Assembly: GCF_008831285.2 (NCBI RefSeq)
Contig: NC_045139.1
Coordinates: forward strand, 34,321,706 to 34,385,705
Direction: 5' to 3'
DNA length: 64,000 nt
Source of the DNA: Nymphaea colorata
Taxonomy: Eukaryota; Streptophyta; Magnoliopsida; Nymphaeales; Nymphaeaceae
Positions 42,080 through 55,837 of this stretch are shown piece after piece. Numbering within the stretch: position 1 is the stretch's first letter; the number at the start of each line of letters is the position of its first letter. A program made the position numbers and the translations under genes. The notes under the pieces are model-generated. The model saw nothing but the letters and a program-made list of their open reading frames with translations. It was not told the origin of the DNA and ran no database searches.

Positions 42080-44980
42080 ATGTAATGCTTATCCTCTGCG
42101 GGTTTATTGCGTCCAGGCCTTGTTTTCTTTAACCTGAACTTTTTGCGGGCGAAATGCAAATCCATCTTTTGCTTACCTCTCCGTGCCTGTGGATGTGGAG
42201 TCTTAGAACAGGCCTCTTGCCTGCCGGGTCTTGATAGATTGAGCCGATGTAAATTTTGGGGTTTTGCTGGGAGGCCGGCGTGAATCTAGTGAACTGAAAT
42301 CTTCCACCTTTTGGTGAAGTCTTGATGGGTTTTATCATGGTTGCGAAATTTATCGACCGGGCCGGAGATGACCCTGTCAGTGCCAGAATTGAGGTTTCCG
42401 GAGAGGGGTTGGAAAGCGAAACCTAGAAACGAAGCCCGAAGCATCACTAAAACCCTTTAAACAACTGCAAAACCCCATCAGCATTGATTTGTCATGGACA
42501 AGTTACACACCAAATTCGTCTTGCCGAAGTGGAACCAATGAGAGTTGAACTGACCCTTGATCGCTGCTTCATAATTCCTGAACGAGCTACAACTGCGTCA
42601 ACCGAGATTACACATAATTTTGTCATGTACTTCCGATCATGTTAGATTTTCATGGTTGTCACTTTTCACATAGAACAAATTGCCAGAATTTGAGCTGATT
42701 GGTCGTTTTTTAGGACTCATCGGGTGATTCTAAGTCATGTGGGGAACTTGGTTTCCGCATCAAAAAGAGGTGTTTTTGACCTTGTTTCTAGCACAGCCTT
42801 AGCATCATCGATCGAAATGGGTGATTAATAAAATCAATGCCAGATCCTACATCTCGCAAAAGTTCTAGCCATTCTATACTTGGTTGCAGTAGCCATTTTT
42901 AAGGGGAAAAAGAAATTGAATGCGTATCTGGTACTGATAATCGGAATTAAAAGTTAAAGATTCCAGTTGAATATGAGATTGATTTCGTTCACTGATTCGA
43001 TTTTTTTAGACAGACGATTCTCTCTCTCTCTGCCTGCATGGATATGGTCTTGATGGTTTGATTGTTTCAAATTAAAAGCTGCCCTTAATGCTGCAGTTGA
43101 AGTTTTGTCAAAGAGGCCAAAGCCCCTCCTCTTTTTCTCCTGTAGAGGACCTAGGTGAAAATGTGGCACCTGTCAACTAATCATACATACACAGCTACTA
43201 TTTGTAGTGTAGAAGAATAGTGCACACAAGAATTGAACTAGTGACCAGATTTTTTTCGGGTCAGCAAAAAACGAACTAATACCAGATTTTCTTGGGTCAG
43301 TCACTCCGACCAACTATACTAAGCTCCTCGAGGTAATCTGCTTTAACGTAAGAGGCAGCTAAGCATCTCCGCAATTGTTTTTGATGTGGAAATGTCAGGA
43401 AACCCCGAACTTCGACTCTGCATTCACTGAAACAGTTAGGGGAAATTTGGAATAGAAAATTGACGCTTGGACGGAGGGGGACCGATTAGCTTTCGCTTTC
43501 TTGCAAATTTGGCATTGAACCTTTTCCTCTTTTTAGGGAGGGATCTGTAGATTCACACCGCAAATTGGAATGACTTACGCCCTACATGGTTGCTGCAGCC
43601 GGAATTCTGCCAGACTGCTTGCCTTTTCAGCAACTGCTTCCTGCTCCTTCGTATCAAATGTTAGGCATAAAGCATCGTTTATCGGATCATTGTTATCTGG
43701 TAAGTTCAATCCTCTATGGCATATATAATCTTCCTAGGCAGCACGCAGCTGGTTGCAACTTACAGGTTTAAGGCTCGCTGTCACTCATGTAAAACAAAAC
43801 CCCGCCCTACCACCTCTTTCGATAATGATTCTTGCCTTTCTCGGAGTTACAAGCGTTTCTAACTTAGAGCTTCACACTATTTAGAAATGCAGCCATAGAT
43901 ATGGCAATTGGATCTGGGCAACCATGCCACCCATCCCAAAACTACTCTATGCTATGAAGGAAACAGCCAATCTTTCGGTTCGGTTCTTCGGGTGAACAGG
44001 ACTGCTCAAGGAAGATCCAGATGAGCAAGAAGTTAACAACCCACTACTCAAAGAAGACCCAAAGAACTAAAATGAGGTTATTATGATCCATTACAAAAGT
44101 TACATGTTCATACATGTCAGACATAAGTACGAGTATTTTACCAACTCTAATATCAATTGCCATAACCTGGCTCCTAACAGCTTGGCTTGTAGCCCAAAAA
44201 GAGAGAGAGAGAGAGAGAGAGAAAAGGAAATCAGTTTATGGTTTATGGTATATAGTATAGGCCAATACACTTCATGTCGGTCTGTCATTAAAGTGATATT
44301 TCGATACAATTTCCAGAAGGTAGGTGTTCTCACTTTTTGATTATTTAGATTACTTTCCATTTATTCTTTAATAGATAAAGTAGGCAATATGCCAATGAGA
44401 CATATACGGTGCCTTACCAATATTGACATCACCCAAGAGAACACTGCTATTATAGCTTTGTTGGTCAAAAGTCTTATATCTGACCGTGCATACGGTCTAA
44501 AGACCAGCCTATATTGGGACCCAGACGACTCATTTGCTCCCTCATGAAAAAATCAACGGGTTACATTGTGGGCAGATGAACAGAGATTTTACAGGTCTTA
44601 CCTTCGAAACTAAATTTGAACAAGAGAAGAAAAGAGTGTGCAAGAAGGGATGGATGATGGCCTCCAAACGCGAGATCTCTTTGCACATGTTATTCACCGA
44701 GAGCAATCAGCTCTGAGTAGCTTATAATGGCATTCTCAATTACAGATATAAGTTTCAAGATCGTGATCCATGAAATAATCCATAGTGGTAGTAATCTGTT
44801 CCGAACAGATCAATAAAAAGGATATATGTACATAAAGACATGCATACATACATTTGCTCATGTCAGGAACATGCCATAGACAAATAAATAAACGAATTGT
44901 AAAAGAAATAAAAAAAAAAAAAACGCCACCTCGTATTTGGCAGAAGATTAAACGCCATAGACCTGTCAAGCTCTTTGAAA
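42080..44980. other. intergenic region between convergent genes
   Basis: No gene or transposon is recognisable. It contains the 3' flank of the At4g14100-like gene, a GA microsatellite at 44202-44222 and, near the right end, the probable 3' UTR of the minus-strand DUF3754 gene. Confidence 0.5.
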
Positions 44981-47900
44981 CTATGCCTGCAAATTGGTCT
45001 TTAGTTAATAAGTTCCAACTGAGAAGATTCTGTGAAAAGCAGTCAAGAAATGAAAATACCACTTGAAGAAATCTACCTTTTGTGGTGACGAGGACGTGAC
45101 CTGTCTCGCTTTCAACACCAGTTCTTCCGTTGTCGTTCCAATGACGTCATTTGCACGCTGAAGACTAACGCAGAAAATTTTTCCAGCGGAGTCCTGAATT
45201 TTGCAGTTTGCAGAAATTTCAGCAGTAAAAAGCAAGACAGATGGCTCCATATTGGCTAATCATAGTAAAAGAAAAACTATCAAATGTCAGATGATTGAGT
45301 TCCACAGCAAGAAAAGGACGAGGACAAAGAAGCAAAATTGATTCCATGACTTTGCTGAATTGTGCTACTGATCCACAAAGAAACAGTTGTTCATGTGACC
45401 ACGAGCCCCAATCAGCCTTCTGCTTACTCAAGTTGTCAAATGATAACATCTGAAGAATGTAGGTACTGCGCACGCAGATAGAGTAACAGCAGCATATTTG
45501 GCTAAGCGGTAGGGGTTTCAGGTGATAAGGCGTTCAAAAAATTCTAGCAGCCTGTGTCACAGAACTTTGTAGCCCAAATCAAAGGACACTAATCAATAAA
45601 AGAAATGATCCTCGTCAGAACTACAGAAAGGCTGCTGCATGGAAATTCAAGGCAGAAAAGTTCTGAAGCTGGATGTTGGTCCTGAGTCCTGACAAATGCT
45701 TCTATTCTGCCTAAGCTTAGGTGAGAGATTTGCAGAAAATGAAATACAAGTATGCCGATTTTGATTCAACATATTATATGTAATTATTATTGATAAAGGG
45801 TAAGGCCCATCAGTTTCGACCCTTGACCCCAAGTTGCACCGCTTTGCACCCACTACTCCAATAATCGCTACTCTGAATGGCAATAAAGGAAAGGAATAAC
45901 CTAAATTTTTGGAGCTTTCAGGGATTGTTACATGCAAACATCAGTAACTACTGCAAAAGGGGAACACCTGAGCATACAGCTACAGACGAAAGGTCTATAT
46001 AAAATGCCATCTTGAACTTTGCATATAGATCTAACTATGGCGAGGCAGTTACATGGATTAAAATAGTACAAACTTGAGGAGCTGAGGATATATGCACATT
46101 TGTTGCTTGAGGATCAGTCAGAAGAATTCAGAAAATAATTATGTCAGCTTAAAACGCTGCTCTTTTTCTTTCTTCATAAAGTGCTAATCTGAAACTCACC
46201 CGCCCAATAATCCCAAGCTTCTCCAATTTCTGCACCGCATCATCCACTTCAAAGTCACACTTAAGTCCAAATTCTGACTCCATGAGTTCTTCGCATCGCT
46301 TATCAAGCTCCTATAAATGTGTCAAGAAAATCCATAAGAGAACAGCAATATGGGGAGATATGGCAGACTGAAAGAAAATATTATCATTAGCATGAAGTAC
46401 CTGTTTCGTTGCTTTACCCTGTTCCATCAAAACATAGAATGCTATAATCACCTCCTTCACCTAATTAACCATCAGGAAAAAAAAAAAATTAAAAATCTGA
46501 TCTCTCTATGTATTAAAGAAAAAGTGATTACATAATGCAACAGAGCATTTTAATATTAGTGCCAAGTCTCTTTCTTACTTCCTGCTGTATAACATCATCA
46601 CACAAATGAAGAAGGGTTCCTCTCCCACTGTCCAACTGTTTGTCATACATTGATTTTGTAATCAAATTCTGGTACGTTGCCATATTCTGTTGGAACCTGA
46701 AACGGTATACAGAATCTCAATATGTCCAGGAAAAAGCAGACACGCCCAACATAAAACGAACTTCAAAGAGAGAGAGAGAGGCATCTTAACATATCATTGC
46801 ATGAGAGGAATTGCTCATGGCTATACTCTGACCTATAATATGGCAAAACAACAATTCGAGTGATCTGTCATGCCCCTGGATCTCTAAAATGAAAAAGGCA
46901 TGGACATGTTACCATTTTGACAAGAACTATCAAGAAAAAAAAAGTTTTGGAGCTCCTTAATGATTAGTTTTAGACTTTTAGCATGGATATGTCAGTTCGT
47001 GCATCTGGTTCCACAGGATACATGATAATTGATGATATTGGAAAGTCGGTATGCATGTACGTTTTTCAGTATGCCCAAACATCAAGAGTTAGAAAGTCTC
47101 ACATCTAGACATATTCAGTCAGAATCAGGTTCTGAACATGACAAACTTCGATGTTGGATAGCAAAATAAGAGCAGAAGCGATGCAAATATCAACTTGACT
47201 GTAAGAATTAAGGAAAATCCTTTGCTCGACAAGAAGCTGAAGCCATGTTCAAGACCTAGTCCATCATTAGGACAACTTACGTGAAGTATGTCTTGGCACA
47301 GTAACCGACAAGCCCAGAGAGGATGGCTATTATAACCCAAATATCAGCTTTGGGCTTTTCAAGTGAGCTAACAAGTGTAACCTGAAGAAAGCAGCAATTT
47401 TGGGAACAGTAAGAAATTCAAGGAGAAAAATTGAAGAAAAAAAGATGGAGCAGACAGTATGACAAATATTGAGTGACTGACCAGACCCACAACAGCAGAA
47501 ATAATAAATGTGACCCAGTCCATTGGGGTTAGACTTGGATTTTTCTTCTCTGGCTGCAAAAAGGATTATACTTGTTTACAGATAGAATCAGATATAAACG
47601 TGCAATGCTATGAGCACAGCAGTCTTCTTTTCATCAAATCATGTGCCCAAGCTCACCAGAACCAGCTCCATATCAGCCATAGGGATGTTTTTAAAATGCT
47701 TGATGTAAATTCCATGATCATCCTGCTCTTTGCTACTTGCGCGCCTAATAACAAAAACATTAGGAATATGTGAACTTGATGTATAACTATCATACAATGG
47801 TCTAGTGAGGCACATATGGGAGCAGGAATTATACAGCATGGAAAAAAGATATAGATTACATAGTTCGTGGTTGGAAAGGAACCAATGAGATAAAGAACAA

Positions 47901-49363
47901 TTACCTATAGACTACTATCATCCTTTCAAAAGTTGGCTCTTGAATCATGATCTTGCCAAGCAAGTTTTTCAAGCTGCAAATCATGAAACAGAGTTCGAAT
48001 AAGTGAATGAAATATGAGTTTCTTACTTTCTTATATATACATGCTGGACTAAGAAATTAAAAACTTGATAGCACAAATCAACAAAACCTGCAGAGTACTA
48101 TCAAAATCACACCTCAGTTCCATGTTCTCAATCCGAATTCGATCATACATGTCACCATTTTCTGAGTGCTTACATATTTCATCAGTTTTCTTTGAATTTG
48201 CTTGTGAACTTTGACTATGCCTTTTAGATAGCAATGTTTGCAATCTACAAACATGGCACAAATAGCGAATAGTATGAAACATCAGACTCTCTGTTCAAGA
48301 CAAGCACTAAATCGACCTTACAGAGTCCTGGCTAATAAATGTATTACCCAGTAACACTGATGAACCAAGCCCATGCACGCGAAATGATCATGTCCAGCTT
48401 CTCCATGAAAAAGTAATCACTTGTTTTGTCAATCCCAACTCCACGATGGAAAATTATATACTTCAAATACAAACATAAAAACAGTAAGAAAAATTACAAC
48501 CATCAAAATCAGATTATTAGTGCAGCATCCATGTCATCTAGATGTGGCCGATGACTAGAGAAAAATAACCAATGAGGTACAGAAAAATGGTAAAAGAATA
48601 GAAAACCAGCAAATTTGACAACATGAATGAGCTTTAAAAAATACTTTGCAAATAAATACAATATTTTTATATTAAACACAGGAATAATGTATCAAGTGTA
48701 CCTTGCTATATACCCAAAAAGAAAATTGATCACAGCAACTCTGAATTGGAATGAGAAAAGAAGCAAAAACTCTAAACCACTGGATATGAAAAATTTCTAC
48801 CTTTTTCGCAAACTCCGGAAGGTTCTCATGGGGATGATCACAAAAAAACCTTGATAAAAGCTTGCTGTCTAGCTGCACATCCAAAACAAAAGCAATGTCT
48901 CAGCATTGAGGAAAGGGAAGTTACAAAAACAACAAATACAAAGAAAGAAGTCATGGAATAATTATATATAGAAAGTTAAACTGACAGGAAGCTTGAACCT
49001 TTGATTCATCAACTGAAATGGGAAGATTCAGAAGGTATTGCCCACTGCGAGCAACCTCAATTTCTTGATCAGTAACTATCTTGAAATTGCTCTTCTCCAT
49101 TACCTAACAAAACAAAACCTTTAAGTTTCAAAAACACTCCATATTGTCATTGTCATGAAAAATCATAAATATAAATCAGACATTGCTTCAAACTTTTATC
49201 AACACAGATATAGTGAGTACACCTTTAGATTTGATAAATGAAAAATTCTGGACTCTAAATAAATGGAAATGCTGAGTATGTAGATTGACTTACTCTAAGT
49301 AACCTAAGAAGCCAGTTCAACCATACCAAAAAACTCAGTTATACGACATCTAGGGCTTGCTCA

Positions 49364-49395
<32 letters not shown>

Positions 49396-50482
49396 CAGTT
49401 TGATTAAAGGTTAAGGTTTGACATCTTAGTTAGTCAATTGAAGATGTAGACTCAGAAAGTTTCTAATGATTAAACTTTGTACAAGAGGGCCTTATTGAGT
49501 CTACAACATCTGGAGGCCACAGAACAGAACGAATCATGTTGTGAGTTCTATGACAAGGGAAACTTTATTATGAACAAAAACCCAAATGACAGACACTAAC
49601 TTCAAGTTCCTAATCAATGTACCTTAGGCAAAATTTTACCAAATAAAAAATAAGTTCATAAGTTCAGTAGTCTAAATTTAATAGTGACAGACACTAACCC
49701 TCATATTAACATTTTGCTCTGCAGATTCCATGAAATGTCAAAGATACCACCATACATGCAAAGCAAACCGTACACCAAGCAGGCATAGCAGTAATCTAAT
49801 CAAATTTCATTAATTGCATTTGTGGTTTTGCTTGATTCGAGTAAGTTTGGAAACATCACGAAAACATGCGGTCAACCTGAAATAAATAGTTCAAAAATTT
49901 CTGTTCGAGTTCGTCAATCTCTCTGCTGGACAAATGCTGTTGCTGCAATTTCTCAGCTCCGTCGATGGGACTAAAAAGAGAGTACAATTGCTGCAAGAAG
50001 AACAACCCAGATCACCATCTCAGCTGAAAAACATACTCCTCATAAACACAACCACCGGCACTGCACAACCCCGAAACAAAACAGAGAAAACAAAAGGCAT
50101 AGAAAACGAAGGTGGTCACCATCAGGTCCTCAAATTGCAGAAAATACCAAGCACGAATCATATACTCGACCCTTTTGCACAGTTTCAGGAATTCCGTGCG
50201 ATCCCCGGAACGTTCTACAATAAAAACCACAATATGATCGAAAAAAAAGGTTCATCATTCAACGTAAGTAGGAGAAACCACAGAAAGCATCGACTAACTT
50301 CAGTTCTTGAAAAAGACAACCGAAAAGAAAACATCCGTCGTATAGGAGGCAAAGAACTAAGCTGATAATGCGAAGGAGAAAGTACCCAAGAGATTAGCCA
50401 ACGTCATGACCAGCTTCGGCTTGAGAATCGGGACGACGGATTCCCGCTCGATACGGATGCTGTCTCTCTTGCTGCTCGCCAT
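44981..50482 (-). CDS. DUF3754 (TMEM143-type) membrane protein
   Basis: Minus-strand exons: 50482-50386, 50214-50120, 49990-49877, 49103-48999, 48872-48801, 48460-48348, 48244-48113, 47973-47905, 47744-47657, 47553-47482, 47381-47281, 46696-46579, 46460-46401, 46310-46200, 45193-45101 and probably 44986-44981. All are GT-AG and in frame, giving about 481 residues. Landmarks are [30 protein letters not shown], a linker exon rich in Ser, Lys and Asn, then [21 protein letters not shown]. Two membrane helices follow ([17 protein letters not shown] and [15 protein letters not shown]), then a soluble tail ending EELVLKARQ. This matches the DUF3754 family, which includes human TMEM143. The function is unknown; plant members are predicted membrane proteins. 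The final exon is uncertain: splicing to a GCATAG sequence gives Ala-stop, while read-through would add 35 residues and stop at 45005. Confidence 0.8.
45499..45541 (+). repeat. possible SINE head in a DUF3754 intron
   Basis: TGGCTAAGCGGT resembles an A box, and GCGTTCAAAAA about 30 bases later resembles a B box. The stems of a tRNA are not formed. This is weak evidence, listed because it parallels the clearer case at 24746. Confidence 0.2.
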
Positions 50483-51066
50483 GAGATCGAACCAGGAAAC
50501 ACCTCAGCTCCTCACGCCAAATAAAAGGAAGAAAAATAAGAAATGGAGGAAAGAATCGGAGGAATTTGCATGCGGGGAGGGAATAGAAGCGTTTGCTTTC
50601 GCTGCGGAAGAGGCCATCTGGCGTTATTCTGTCTCTTAACATTCCTTGTCGTGTGCAGGTTGCTCTTCAACGGCCGTTTGAAAGGTAACGTCCTGGCGGA
50701 GAGGGAAAGACGGGTCCGTGCGGCCCATATATGTGGGTCCGACTTTATTTGGATCTGGATCAGGCTTTCATTCCACTTCGGTTAGGAAACTGAATAGCAA
50801 ACCCAAGCTTGATTAACAATTGGAACCAGCTTCATTTGCTAAATCTAACTAAACATCTTCTCCCACATAAAAATCATTTTTTTAACATTTACTTAGGAGA
50901 AATCTCCTTCAATGTAAAACCCCGGATGTCATACCTTTAGGCCTTTAAAATTATGATTTGCTTTCGAAGTCTAGGTGGACCTACAATATATCCTTCAACC
51001 AGGTTTAAGTTGGAAGGAAAGATGATCATTAAAACTGATTTTCAACCATGCAAATCGACCCATCCT

Positions 51067-51092
51067 AATATATATATATATATATATATATA
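51067..51092. repeat. (TA)n microsatellite
   Basis: About 26 bases of perfect TA repeat, just left of the GC/AT composite repeat relic. Confidence 0.95.
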
Positions 51093-51116
51093 ACTTTAAC
51101 CACAATATGTGGCTGA

Positions 51117-51450
51117 GCATGGGCATTGGACCGGCCTGGATCGATAAGGAGTCAGACTCAAGTCGGCCTGACACCCGAAACCTGGGTTTGGGCCCGGCTC
51201 GACAAGCAAAACCTGAGCTCGAGCCCAACCTGATTAAATTCAAAAATATATATTTTTAATATAAAATAATATACAAAAATAATTAATCGTAAAAAATATT
51301 ATCATTATATATAAAAATCAATAAAATATATATTAAAAAATATTATCTCACCCACCTAGGCTTAATCGGGTCAGTTCGGTACCCTTTTTTTTGGAGCCCA
51401 AGCCCATGCTCCAGCCTGGCCGAGCACCAGGTACCCAGCCTTATTGAGCA
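51117..51450. repeat. GC-flanked, AT-cored repeat relic (copy 2)
   Basis: The GC-rich left part contains CGGCCTGACACCCGAAACC near 51163-51182 and GGGCCCGGCTCG. An AT-rich core runs about 51240-51345. The right part has CCCAAGCCCATG and GTACCCAGCC. The order and key words match copy 1 at 26455-26640. Neither copy has coding capacity. Confidence 0.5.
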
Positions 51451-52914
51451 CCGATAGGAATCAACTTTACTAAACCCCACAAAATGAAAGGGGCTTTCGG
51501 ACCTCTTTTCCAAACAGTGAATTATTGGCCACTTGAAATCCAGATCCTGACGATGATGCATTGCTACTTTTGTAAGAATTACTGCATCAAAGTGCCATTT
51601 TTATCAGCTGCTATTATGCGGCGATTATGAAGTTGGTATGACTAAGAGTAAATGCATTATGAAGCTCATATCTTGGCTGCCCTTGCACATTTGTGCCCTT
51701 TGAGATATGAAGCTGCTGCATCCATAAGAACCAGCATCCAATTAGCACATTTTCACTTATCAGCTTCTAATTATTCATGGGGAAGATTAATCCTAATCAT
51801 AGTGATAAATATCGTTCTCAGATTTTTATCAACAAGTTTCTCTAAGGTATTAATCTTTATTTTATAAGAAAAATCTTGCGAATTTAAGAATTTTTAAATA
51901 CATAAAATAATTGAGGAAATTAAGAATTATAAGTTTTTTACTAATTGTTTATAAAAACATCGATAAAAATTTAAATAGTTGCTGAAATGCTAAGAGACAC
52001 CTAAGAAACTTTAAGATATATTAAAATATTTTCGGACAATATTTTGCAAAATATTGCAAAATTTTCCCTTCTCTTCCTCTTACTTTTGGGGCTTCTATTG
52101 GAATATTTTGTAAAGATCCCTGATATTGTTCACTGGCATGCAAATCAAACAATTTCCCAACAAGGCAAAAACAATTCTTCATGATGTTGAAAGAAGAAAT
52201 TTAATGAGCTTGGAGATTTACAGTGAGCCTAACCAAAGGGTGGTGTTATTCAACGCAAACAATTGAAAGATATACCAGAATAGGTGATTGAAGAGTTCAG
52301 TTACTATTCAGATTCAGATTAAGCATAATTGAACCTAGATTTGGATATATTGTGAACTTATAGTGACATTATGAGATTCATGAGACACTCACAAGGTGCC
52401 CTTGCTGCCAAATGACTCCTTCGGGTGCATGTACATTGTGAAAGAATAACTTACTACCAACCTGCCAGATCATATGTGTGCAGTTATACAATTGCATGTA
52501 TAGAGAGAGAGAGAGAGAGAGAGAATCTGGTAAATTCTAGTCTACTTTGGTAAGAGATAAAAACCAAACCCACTAAACATAATAACTAAAGTGTTTTTTT
52601 TTTTTTTATTGATAATCTAACGTTATAGATATGACCTTAAGAGTGATTTGATGAGAAACATGTATTAGGTTAGTCATTTTTTTTAACTTTAGTAATGTTT
52701 TTTTAATAATCAGAAAATGAACAACTCTTATAGCATCATAATTGTGATAGTAAAAAAACCAAATTTTTTACAAAAAGCAACTTGAACTAAAACATGATTT
52801 ATATTAAATTGGTGTTTATGAACATAATAGGATGTTCACATTTTGTTTAACAAGTACCATGATAATGCCCTTTTGATAATGTGTGGCCCCATACATGGAG
52901 TTGCTAGTACGGAA

Positions 52915-53340
52915 TACAGATGTTAATATATCTGATTTGAATCGGATATCCTCAATCAAACCAATCCCAAATTGGATATGAAAAGAAATATCCTATTAAG
53001 GAATCGAGTCAGATTCAGATTTAAGCAACGACATCTGATCAGATTCAGATATACATAAATATTTGATCAGATTCAGATACGGATTCAGATTGGATCTATT
53101 TTTAGGCAAGTAACCTATGTCTAATGCTATTACATTTTGAAAATTGGCAAATTCTAGTTCCAAATTCAGATTCGGATATGCATATAAAAATCGAATTTGG
53201 ATCGGATTGTAAAATCAAGTTCAGATTCAGATATGGCTTTACCTTATTTGCATTCGAATCCAAATATGTGAATATTCAAAAAACAGATATGATGAAGGGT
53301 ATATCCGATTTGAATCCGATCTGTTCACGTCCCTGAGTTC
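52915..53340. repeat. degenerate ATTCAGAT/ATCGGAT-rich repeat (copy C)
   Basis: Many words such as AGATTCAGAT, GGATTCAGATTGGAT, AATCGGATAT and TCGAATTTGGATCGGAT recur, often in both orientations. This is the longest of three such tracts in the window. The pattern is typical of decayed non-autonomous DNA transposons with subterminal repeats, but I could not define the ends. Confidence 0.55.
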
Positions 53341-53473
53341 CTAAGATCCTATGGTCATACCAGGCCCCACGTGAATATTCAAAAAACAGATATGATGAAG
53401 GGTGTATCCGATCTGAATCTGATCTGTTGATGTCCCTGAATTCCTAACATCATATGGTCATACCAGGCCCCAC
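53268..53473. repeat. 103-base tandem duplication
   Basis: GTGAATATTCAAAAAACAGA begins at 53268 and again at 53371, and both copies run to ATGGTCATACCAGGCCCCAC. Only about ten scattered differences separate them, so the duplication is much younger than the surrounding decayed repeat. The first copy overlaps the end of the ATTCAGAT tract. Confidence 0.9.
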
Positions 53474-54456
53474 CTGGAGGTCTTAGCGTAGGAGCCCACC
53501 CAGGGAGGTCCGGCAATGGGTTGGTATAGTTGATCGGTCTGTCATTACAAGGCTCATCGGCGAGACACACTCTAGTGGAAACATATGTGGGTTAGTGTAG
53601 GCAATTGCCCACAGCAGTTTATTTTTATGTTCATACTTCATTTTTTTTTATTTCCTTATTTGCTACTCTTTAAAAGTTCCGAGTTAAAGCGTTAGTGCTT
53701 TTCATTCAAATATTTCTGGCTTCGCCACTGTCAAGGAGGACCCTGCCTTTCCATGATACAATATGTCTATAGTTTGAATGTAACTCGATATTTTGTTTTA
53801 GTTCGAATTTAAGTAGTTGGGTTTGATAAAAAAAATAAAATCCATATTTAACTTGGAGTTGGGTATAAATGTGAAATTAGGGTGGGTTTGATGGTCTATG
53901 ATCTCATATCACAGGCTGATTATAAATCTACTCACCGTTTGAACAAATAATCGATTTCGATACCATTGACTCAAACCCTCGATCTCAAATCAAAGAGGTA
54001 AATGGCCATAGCTTATAGCTCTTCTTAACAAATGCAAATGCCTAATTTTTACAAACATTTGAATTTGGCGATACGTAAAAATTCAAATAGTTTTGTTTTG
54101 TTTTTTTTTTTATGTTTTAGTTGAAATTTGTTTCCAAGAAATCATTATCCATATAATTGGATATCCTAGTAGATACATTGGATCCAGATATGATCCATTG
54201 ACATCACTGGGATCCAGTAGGCAAGAAGGAACTAAGAAGTTAAGGAAGCATTTATTGTAATTACTTATTAGCATGTAAGATACATAAATATACCATTATC
54301 AAACCACACATTTATTTTCAACTTTTGTACTATTTTAATACAAAGGGATTGTATTGCATTGGACGGCTCTGTCCACCTCAAAAAGATCGTTGTTGTTGTC
54401 ATGACCCAGTGCTCTCTTTTCGAAAAATGTAACAGGTCACAAAGCAAGCTCTATGA

Positions 54457-54506
54457 GGACACAAAGAAGAGACAGTGGCTCGGACACAAAGAAGAGACAG
54501 TGGCTC
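54457..54506. repeat. 25-base perfect tandem duplication
   Basis: A 25-base unit starting GGACACAAAGAAGAGACAGT occurs twice head-to-tail at 54457-54481 and 54482-54506 with no difference, indicating a recent slippage or repair event. Confidence 0.9.
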
Positions 54507-55106
54507 CTTCAAGGTGGTGCAATTTTTGCAATATTTTAATTGACTAAAAAGTAATAAAGTTAAAAAACAGTTTTTTTTTTTCTTTCACTTTAGCGGGCAT
54601 AGCTAACTGCTGCTGTTCAAATGTTAGATGAAATCTTTTCCATAAAATTTTTTCCCTTGGAATTTCGATAAAATAATAATGTCCCTTAAAATTTAGTAAA
54701 AAGAAAAAAAGACAACAGTTCCCCCTTTATAAATTTCTGGCTTCATTTATTTTGTGCTTTAACGCTGCTCAGAAATTCCCTACTAGGAATGCAGTAAAGA
54801 GAATACGCATGTTCATATTTGCAGAAAATCTTGCTTACTGTTTTTCTAACTAATCTTTCGCTTTCGCTTTCTTCTGTTTGAATGACACTTGTGTCATTTA
54901 ATTTCAATAAGAAGGCTGCTCAGCAACCAAATTTAATTGCAGGAACAAATCTTCGAGGAAAAAAAGTTTGGTAGAGAAATTTTTGAAGCTACGAAATTTT
55001 AGTAGTCCAAATAAATCATGTTATAAGTTTTTATTATTTCAAAAATTATATTTGTCTTTAGACGAAGTTCGTACATACCGTGCATATGTCTTTTGATAGC
55101 CCTTTC

Positions 55107-55108
<2 letters not shown>

Positions 55109-55149
<41 letters not shown>
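55109..55149. repeat. (TA)n microsatellite
   Basis: About 41 bases of perfect TA repeat. It creates a false Tyr-Ile open frame. Confidence 0.95.
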
Positions 55150-55151
<2 letters not shown>

Positions 55152-55837
55152 AAATCACGAATATACTTCATTGAATTCATGGACACTTTGTTATTATATT
55201 CTTTTTGGGCTAGATTATAGACTGCAAGAATATTTTACATTAAAAATTATTATTTTGTTTTTAAAAATGCAACCAAATAAAATTAAATTAGTTACCTCCT
55301 TTTAAGATGAGTATGCTTAACCCCTAACTAAAAATCCAAGATCAAAACTCAGTGCAAAGATTTAAAAAACTTTGCAGCAGTAGCCATTCACTTAACCGGG
55401 GTTCACTCTGATGTTTCTGCAAAAACCATTGACAGAGGAAGAGAGTGGCGATAAATTTCTGGTTGAGATGATGCTTGCAGCTTTTACATGGTAGTGGTAG
55501 GATCCTCTTCGGTATTATAAACTGCAACTTCAACTTATGCAGATGTTTATGTTCAAATATCATTATAAACTGAAGAATTTAATTTATGCAAATGTATATA
55601 TTCAGATATCACAGTAAACTGCAAATTCAATTATAAAAATATGCTTCAAATAAATCAATTGCATTAGCCTTCTTACTGGGAGATACAGCATATGCTCTTT
55701 GGAGATTTACATACGACACCAAATTCGACCTTCCACACCCAAATGACCAGCACCATTAAAACGATCAAACGCCTACCTGTTGTCATCTACAGATGACCGT
55801 CATCTAGTATGCTCCCACGTAACATTTTCAGGACCTT

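Larger units (their letters stand above)
50483..55837. other. repeat-rich spacer between the DUF3754 and NPF genes
   Basis: The first 300 bases are the DUF3754 promoter and leader. Beyond that come a GC/AT composite relic (51117-51470), a GA microsatellite (52501-52524), a degenerate ATTCAGAT repeat (52915-53340) and a 103-base tandem duplication (53268-53473). A 25-base tandem duplication (54457-54506) and a long TA microsatellite (55109-55149) follow. No gene is supported. Stretches 51480-52500 and 53580-54400 contain nothing I can name. Confidence 0.6.
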
